From positions 1 through 64,000 of the forward strand of contig JAZQJA010000046.1 of assembly GCA_045541455.1 (NCBI GenBank): DNA of 64,000 bases, written 5' to 3'. The position numbers were made by a program, and so were the translations under genes. This DNA is from RGIG9041 sp045541455. GTDB taxonomy: Bacteria; Bacillota; Clostridia; Oscillospirales; QAKW01. The stretch's first letter is position 1. Each line of letters opens with the position of its first letter. This document shows, piece after piece, positions 59,779 to 64,000 of the stretch. Under the pieces are notes generated by a model, which searched no databases, was not told the DNA's origin, and saw only the letters and a program-made list of their open reading frames with translations.

Positions 59779-60657
59779 GTGGAAAAACTGCTTTTAATTT
59801 ACAATCCTAATTCTGGAAAAAAGAATATTGCTGCAAACCTTGACAAAATAATCGAGGTTTTTGCATCACACAACAAAATTATGACGCTTTACCGTTTATC
59901 TTCACAAAATGATCAACTAAACGACCTTATTGTAAACGGCGGATTTGACGGCGTTATTGTCTGCGGTGGTGACGGAAGTGTTAATTCGGTAGCTAAAACA
60001 ATACTTGATTCGGGTAAGGATATACCGCTTGGTGTTATTCCAAATGGCACTTGCAACGACTTTTCGCGTTCGCTTGGTATGCCCAACGATTTTATGCGTT
60101 GTGCACGGCTTATTGCACAAGGCAACAAGATGAAGTGCGATATCGGAAGCATAAACGGCAGTGAAATGATATTTACAAACGAGGTTGCAGGCGGTGTTAT
60201 GGTATCGGTTTCTTTTTCGACCGATCAAAATTTAAAAAAGATGTTTGGCCCGCTCGCCTATTATGTAAACGGACTTGGCGAACTCGTTAATATGAAACCG
60301 TTTGTACTGACCATTGAAACAGAAGACAACGTTTATATAGAAGACGCACTTGTTTTTTGTGTATTAAACGGAACGGATATGTCAGGCTTTTCAAATGTTA
60401 TAAAAGAAGCGCAAATGCAAGATGGATTTATGGATATACTCATATTTAAAAACCAAAATCCTCTTGAAGTTACAGACACTCTGTTAAGATTTGTATCGGG
60501 CGGAAACTTTAAAGACGGAAGTGTTGTACGCATTAAAACCAATAAGTGTAAAATAAGTTGCGATACAAATATTTCTGTAACTGTCGACGGCGAAAAAGGA
60601 CCCGGTTTCCCTCTTGTTCTTGAAATGCACAAAAAAGCATTAACAGTTTTTTGCTGA
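59779..60657 (+). CDS. Diacylglycerol kinase-family lipid kinase
   Basis: This 292-aa protein of the YegS/BmrU family shows LIYNPNSGKKN at the N-terminus, the ATP-binding VCGGDGSVNSVAK (Ser in place of the usual Thr), and IPNGTCNDFSRSLGMP. It starts at a GTG with GGAGG upstream, four bases after the amylase stop. It probably phosphorylates diacylglycerol or a related membrane lipid; substrate not certain. Its end lies two bases before the PfkB kinase start. Confidence 0.88.
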   Translation: MEKLLLIYNPNSGKKNIAANLDKIIEVFASHNKIMTLYRLSSQNDQLNDLIVNGGFDGVIVCGGDGSVNSVAKTILDSGKDIPLGVIPNGTCNDFSRSLGMPNDFMRCARLIAQGNKMKCDIGSINGSEMIFTNEVAGGVMVSVSFSTDQNLKKMFGPLAYYVNGLGELVNMKPFVLTIETEDNVYIEDALVFCVLNGTDMSGFSNVIKEAQMQDGFMDILIFKNQNPLEVTDTLLRFVSGGNFKDGSVVRIKTNKCKISCDTNISVTVDGEKGPGFPLVLEMHKKALTVFC

Positions 60658-60659
60658 GT

Positions 60660-61541
60660 ATGGTTTATACAGTTACTTTTAATCCCGCCCTTGACTGTGT
60701 TGCTTTTGTACCGGAATTTAAAACAGGTGTTATAAACAAAGCGGAAAGTGAATTTTACTCAGCAGGCGGAAAAGGCATTAATGTTTCGCGCATGCTTACA
60801 ACACTTGGTATAAAAAACACAGCACTTGGTTTTACTGCAGGGTTTATTGGAAAATATATCGAAAGCGAAGTTGAAAACAGCGATTTTATACATCTTAAAA
60901 ACGGTTGTTCTCGGATTAATATAAAAATATCTTCTGAAAGTGAAACGGAAATTAACTCACGCGGTCCCGACATTGACCAAAATGCACTTTCAAAACTCAT
61001 TGAAAAGCTTAAAGCCGCAAGAAAAGGTGATTATATCGTACTGGCGGGAAGCATACCGCCGTCGTTATCCGATAACACTTACAAGAATATACTCTCAGAA
61101 ATTGCAAATAACGGTGCAAAAATTGCTGTAGACACCACAGGAAAATTACTCACAGGTGTACTTGAGTACCATCCGTTTATCATAAAGCCAAATCATCACG
61201 AACTGGGCGAAATTTTCAAGTGTAAATGCGACGATGACAATGAAATTATAGATTGTGCAAAGCAACTGCAAAACATGGGCGCCCGAAATGTAATTGTGTC
61301 ACGTGCAAAAAAGGGTGCAATACTGCTTGATGATAACGGAGTTATACACAAAGTAACAGCACCGAACGGGAAAGTTTTAAACTCGGTTGGTGCAGGCGAC
61401 TCTATGCTTGCGGGTTTTATTGCAAATTATATTAAAACAAACGATTATGAAAAGGCTTTACGTTTTGCTGTATCTTGCGGAAGTGCAACAGCATTTAGTA
61501 TCGGACTTGCTTCAAAAGAATTTATAGAAAGTATGCTTTAA
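60660..61541 (+). CDS. 1-phosphofructokinase-type PfkB sugar kinase
   Basis: This 293-aa PfkB-family kinase begins MVYTVTFNPALDC. It carries the sugar-binding SAGGKGINVSRML and the C-terminal signature NSVGAGDSMLAGFI with the catalytic Asp. The closest types are FruK (fructose-1-phosphate) and LacC (tagatose-6-phosphate) kinases. No PTS transporter is nearby, so the substrate is uncertain. It starts in TGAGTATG after the lipid kinase stop, with no good ribosome binding site, and so is translationally coupled. Confidence 0.85.
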   Translation: MVYTVTFNPALDCVAFVPEFKTGVINKAESEFYSAGGKGINVSRMLTTLGIKNTALGFTAGFIGKYIESEVENSDFIHLKNGCSRINIKISSESETEINSRGPDIDQNALSKLIEKLKAARKGDYIVLAGSIPPSLSDNTYKNILSEIANNGAKIAVDTTGKLLTGVLEYHPFIIKPNHHELGEIFKCKCDDDNEIIDCAKQLQNMGARNVIVSRAKKGAILLDDNGVIHKVTAPNGKVLNSVGAGDSMLAGFIANYIKTNDYEKALRFAVSCGSATAFSIGLASKEFIESML

Positions 61542-61554
61542 AGGAGTTGCTCTA

Positions 61555-62835
61555 ATGGAAAAAACATTCACAGTTGCCGTTTTGGGTGCAGGAGGAAGAG
61601 GTTATGCCTATGCAAACCTTTTTAATCAAAAAGAACAGTTTTCTGTAGTATCTGCGTGTGATTACAATCCGGCACAACTTAAAAAATTCAATGTACTTTT
61701 GGGCGTTGATAAAGACAATCTATTTTTAGACGAACATGAATTTCTTATAAAAAAGCGGGCAGATATTTTGGTTATTGCAACACGCGACAGCGATCATGTG
61801 CGCCAATGTATAAAAGCAATGCAACTCGGCTATGATATACTGCTTGAAAAGCCTATCAGTGACTCAAGGGTGGAAATTGAAAAACTTTTACAAGCACAAA
61901 AAGACACCGGCAGAATAGTAGTTGTATGCCATGTTTTAAGATATGCTGCAGGAATTAGAAAAATCGACGAGATTTTAAAAAGCGGAATAATCGGTAAAAT
62001 GCTTGCCATTGACCAGTTTGAACGCGTTGCATTTTGGCATCAAGCGCAAGCGTATGTGCGTATTCAAAAGCTGTACCACGATTCGCAGCACCCCACCATT
62101 CTTGCCAAGTGCTGTCACGATTTAGATTTGATACAACATTTTGCAAACAGCAGATGTGATACAGTTTCGTCAATCGGAAAACTCTCCCATTTCCGTTTGG
62201 AAAATGCACCCGAAGACGCAGCCGACCGTTGTTTAGATTGCAAATACATAGACACATGCAGTTACAGTGCCAAAAAAATCTATATTGATTTTTGGAAGGA
62301 AAGCGGCTGTCCCGAATTTTCGTGGCCATGGACTAAAGTTTCACTCATCAAGCCTAATACCGAAAAAGACTTATACGAAGGCATAAAGGACAGCGTATTT
62401 GGTGAGTGTGCATTTAAATGCGGTGTCGAAAGTAACGAGCATATTGTTGATCACCAAATGGTACAAATGCAGTTTGAAAACGGAATTATAGCAAGCCTAA
62501 AAATGCTATTTACAGCAGAACCCGGACGCAGAATTAATATATTCGGAACTGAAGGTGAAATTGTATTTGATGAACTTTTAGATATTGTTGAAGTCAAGCC
62601 ATACTTCAAACCAAAGAAAGTTTTTAAACTCAGTATTTTGGCTGACAGCGGTTGGGGACACGGCGGTGGCGACAGAGGACTTATTAATGATATGTATGAT
62701 ATTTTAACCGGCAAAAAGACTGAATACACATCACTTAATGAGTCGGTAGAAAGTCATCTTATTGGTATTGCTGCAGAAGAATCGCGCCTTAATAACGGTA
62801 AAATTGTTAAAGTTCATCACACTGTAAATATATAG
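61555..62835 (+). CDS. Gfo/Idh/MocA family oxidoreductase
   Basis: This 426-aa protein has an NAD(P)-binding N-terminus (VAVLGAGGRGYAYANLF), the EKP motif in LLEKPISDS (Lys near residue 100) and a C-terminal dimer domain with the HDLDLIQH segment. An insertion with four cysteines (CLDCKYIDTC, then further Cys near residues 287 and 291) could bind metal. Substrate is unknown, probably a sugar or inositol-like compound. AAAGGAG precedes the start, and it follows the PfkB kinase by 13 bases, the last gene of the operon. Confidence 0.85.
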   Translation: MEKTFTVAVLGAGGRGYAYANLFNQKEQFSVVSACDYNPAQLKKFNVLLGVDKDNLFLDEHEFLIKKRADILVIATRDSDHVRQCIKAMQLGYDILLEKPISDSRVEIEKLLQAQKDTGRIVVVCHVLRYAAGIRKIDEILKSGIIGKMLAIDQFERVAFWHQAQAYVRIQKLYHDSQHPTILAKCCHDLDLIQHFANSRCDTVSSIGKLSHFRLENAPEDAADRCLDCKYIDTCSYSAKKIYIDFWKESGCPEFSWPWTKVSLIKPNTEKDLYEGIKDSVFGECAFKCGVESNEHIVDHQMVQMQFENGIIASLKMLFTAEPGRRINIFGTEGEIVFDELLDIVEVKPYFKPKKVFKLSILADSGWGHGGGDRGLINDMYDILTGKKTEYTSLNESVESHLIGIAAEESRLNNGKIVKVHHTVNI

Positions 62836-62869
62836 TTTATTTTTTAGTTTAACCAAAGTATAACAAAAA

Positions 62870-62900
62870 ACGACAGTAAATTAATTACTGTCGTATTTTT
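62870..62900 (-). terminator. tRNA-Leu terminator, bidirectional
   Basis: ACGACAGTAA pairs with TTACTGTCGT around ATTAA, with a T-run on both strands. It lies directly after the tRNA 3' end on the minus strand. Confidence 0.85.
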
Positions 62901-62983
62901 GGTGCGGATGACAGGAGTTGAACCTGCACGTCGGGGACACTAGATCCTAAGTCTAGCGCGTCTGCCAATTCCGCCACATCCGC
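62900..62983 (-). tRNA. tRNA-Leu (anticodon TAG)
   Basis: This 84-base class II tRNA has acceptor strands GCGGATG and CATCCGC, discriminator A and an encoded CCA. The anticodon loop CTTAGGA closed by CTAGA/TCTAG gives anticodon TAG. The variable arm is long and the T-arm contains GGTTCAACTCC. Confidence 0.96.
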
Positions 62984-63100
62984 ACATTCTAGAATATAAA
63001 TTATACATTACAAGTAATAAAAAGTCAAGTATTTACATTGACTATATTAATATTATATGTTATATTTTAGCCATAAATATTAAATGAAAGGAAGATTATA

Positions 63101-63901
63101 ATGAATAGTACAAAAACAAAATTGCCGGTTAAAACAGTTGTAATTATTGCAGTGACAGCCATTGTATTATTATTTGCAATTGTTCTCTCTTTCTTTCTTT
63201 TTAAAAAAATCAGTCTACAGCAAGCTCTTAAAAAACTTGATATAGAGGATTATAGCAGTATTGTTTCGATAATGAAAAAAGGTGCATCTGATAAAAATGC
63301 GGTTATGACCATAATAGACTCTTACATTGATAATAATATGAACACCGATGCTGCGCAACTTTTATTATACTATCTGCAATATATAGACAAAGACGATGCT
63401 ATAGCGCTTGAAAAGCTTAAAAAATGTTATTTAGCAAACGGTGCCAGTGAAGTGTTTATATCTCAGTTTGACAACGCTGATTTTAACGTAAATGACTTCA
63501 AAATTACAACACAATATGAGCAAAACGGTTACGGTATATCAAACGGAATTTATGTATCATTTTTAGATGGCTATGCCAAAGCTAAAATTTCAGGTATTAT
63601 TCCGCGGTCAATATCAGCAGGTGCCAGCGGGGTTTACGCCCTCGATTCCAGTGATATGACGATAAAGCTTATTCGCCGTGACGGAAGTGTTGTTCAAACA
63701 GTAATAAATGACAAGGTAAAAGAATTTGTGTTTTTTGAAAGTTATATTTATTATATAGACCAAAGTGGTGTACCTCACGGTGTTGACGGGCCAATACAGA
63801 CAGATGGGCTTATTGCTATGAATTTACGCGTTGACGGCGAAAGGGTAATATGCACACTTTATGACAATGATTATAATGAAATAAAGGAATTACAGTTGTA
63901 A
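63101..63901 (+). CDS. Membrane-anchored protein of unknown function
   Basis: This 266-aa protein has one N-terminal membrane helix (TVVIIAVTAIVLLFAIVLSF, residues 12-31), a helical region of about 85 residues, and a beta-rich C-terminal part with strand repeats (YVSFLDGYAKAKI, GVYALDSSDMTIKLI, SYIYYIDQSGVPHGV) that resembles a partial beta-propeller. I do not recognise the family. It is a single gene. Its last five codons (KELQL) lie in a palindrome that also encodes the end of the convergent gene. Confidence 0.65.
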   Translation: MNSTKTKLPVKTVVIIAVTAIVLLFAIVLSFFLFKKISLQQALKKLDIEDYSSIVSIMKKGASDKNAVMTIIDSYIDNNMNTDAAQLLLYYLQYIDKDDAIALEKLKKCYLANGASEVFISQFDNADFNVNDFKITTQYEQNGYGISNGIYVSFLDGYAKAKISGIIPRSISAGASGVYALDSSDMTIKLIRRDGSVVQTVINDKVKEFVFFESYIYYIDQSGVPHGVDGPIQTDGLIAMNLRVDGERVICTLYDNDYNEIKELQL

Positions 63902-63918
63902 TTCCTTTATTAATTTTA
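63880..63918. terminator. Convergent terminator encoding both C-termini
   Basis: AATAAAGGAATTACA (63880-63894) and TGTAATTCCTTTATT (63897-63911) are perfect inverted repeats around GT. The stem lies inside the last codons of genes on both strands and is flanked by T-rich sequence on the plus side. Confidence 0.75.
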
Positions 63919-64000
63919 CAAGTGAATTTTCAAATGCGGTGTTATCCGATGGTGTGCGCCTTTTAGGGCCCTTTGTTCTTCCGCCTGCCCTACGATATTT
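63890..64000 (-). CDS. C-terminal part of a gene cut by the window edge
   Basis: The minus strand is open from 64000 to a TAA at 63890, giving 36 residues: a basic stretch (KYRRAGGRTKGPKRRTPSD) and a helix ending NSLVKLIKELQL. The start lies outside the window. The basic segment suggests a nucleic-acid-binding protein, but this is weak. It overlaps the convergent plus-strand gene by twelve bases. Confidence 0.6.
   Translation of the reverse strand, partial: KYRRAGGRTKGPKRRTPSDNTAFENSLVKLIKELQL

Noticed and set aside
1..64000. CRISPR array
   Set aside because: The only regularly spaced short repeats are the micro-palindromes at the left edge. Their 9-base spacers are alike rather than unique, and no cas genes are present.

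Overview
The window is a chromosomal segment of a low-GC, Gram-positive, anaerobic and probably spore-forming member of the Clostridia (Oscillospiraceae/Ruminococcaceae-like). The lineage is inferred from the formate/ethanol fermentation genes (pflBA, rex-adhE), the Firmicutes-type glgC/glgD/glgA/glgP operon, an adjacent cwlJ-gerQ spore germination pair, LCP and lipoteichoic-acid-synthase-like cell-envelope enzymes, SLH proteins, and clean sigma-A promoters with strong AGGAGG ribosome binding sites. No rRNA, plasmid, prophage or CRISPR locus is present. Coding density is high and most genes form short co-directional operons separated by rho-independent terminators, many of them bidirectional.

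Layout. 1-5.2 kb: a micro-hairpin repeat array, a zinc-ribbon membrane protein, pflB-pflA, and an AT-rich cassette in which an ORF broken by two stops is coupled to a lipoprotein gene. 5.2-8.5 kb: ferrous iron uptake (feoA, feoB and a 52-aa Cys-rich partner) divergent from a DtxR/MntR-type regulator, with three copies of a GTTAGC/GCTAAC palindrome. 8.5-11.8 kb: cysK and a copper P-type ATPase whose C-terminus is a CopZ-like domain with its own ribosome binding site. 12-13.7 kb: glycine riboswitch and Na+/amino-acid symporter. 13.7-17.8 kb: rex-adhE-phosphotransferase operon. 17.8-24.6 kb: MATE exporter preceded by a PHP-domain remnant, an old-yellow-enzyme-type reductase, an SPFH protein, a PHP phosphoesterase and an M42 peptidase. 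24.6-26.0 kb: a mini-island between a tRNA-Ser gene and a copy of that tRNA's 3' end, holding a four-helix-bundle gene and an ASCH gene, with a 76-bp duplication beside it.

26.1-28.8 kb: envelope polysaccharide genes (LCP, sugar-phosphate transferase, DUF4422 glycosyltransferase). 28.9-29.7 kb: three small unrecognised genes. 29.8-32.8 kb: yfcE-like, mrnC, YitT and rRNA methyltransferase operon. 32.9-39.2 kb: SLH, TM2 and DUF2752 proteins, asnA, metY-metA, mltG. 39.2-42.9 kb: two tandem LTA-synthase-like sulfatases. 43-45.6 kb: rpsO-pnp with a structured S15 leader. 45.7-49.9 kb: YigZ, then a two-component system with an HtrA protease. 49.9-51.5 kb: cwlJ-gerQ and an SLH protein. 51.6-62.8 kb: the glycogen operon, divergent from a GH13 amylase, lipid kinase, PfkB kinase and a Gfo/Idh/MocA oxidoreductase. 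62.9-64 kb: tRNA-Leu, an unknown membrane-anchored protein, and the tail of a convergent gene whose C-terminus is encoded by the same palindrome.

The genes are mainly housekeeping: fermentation with NADH-sensing control, Fe/Cu homeostasis, sulfur amino acid synthesis by the O-acetylhomoserine route, glycogen storage and cell-envelope building. The least explained parts are the stop-interrupted cassette, the tRNA-Ser mini-island, the CopA/CopZ fusion with an internal start, the PHP remnant ahead of the MATE gene, and the shared-palindrome gene ends at the right edge.
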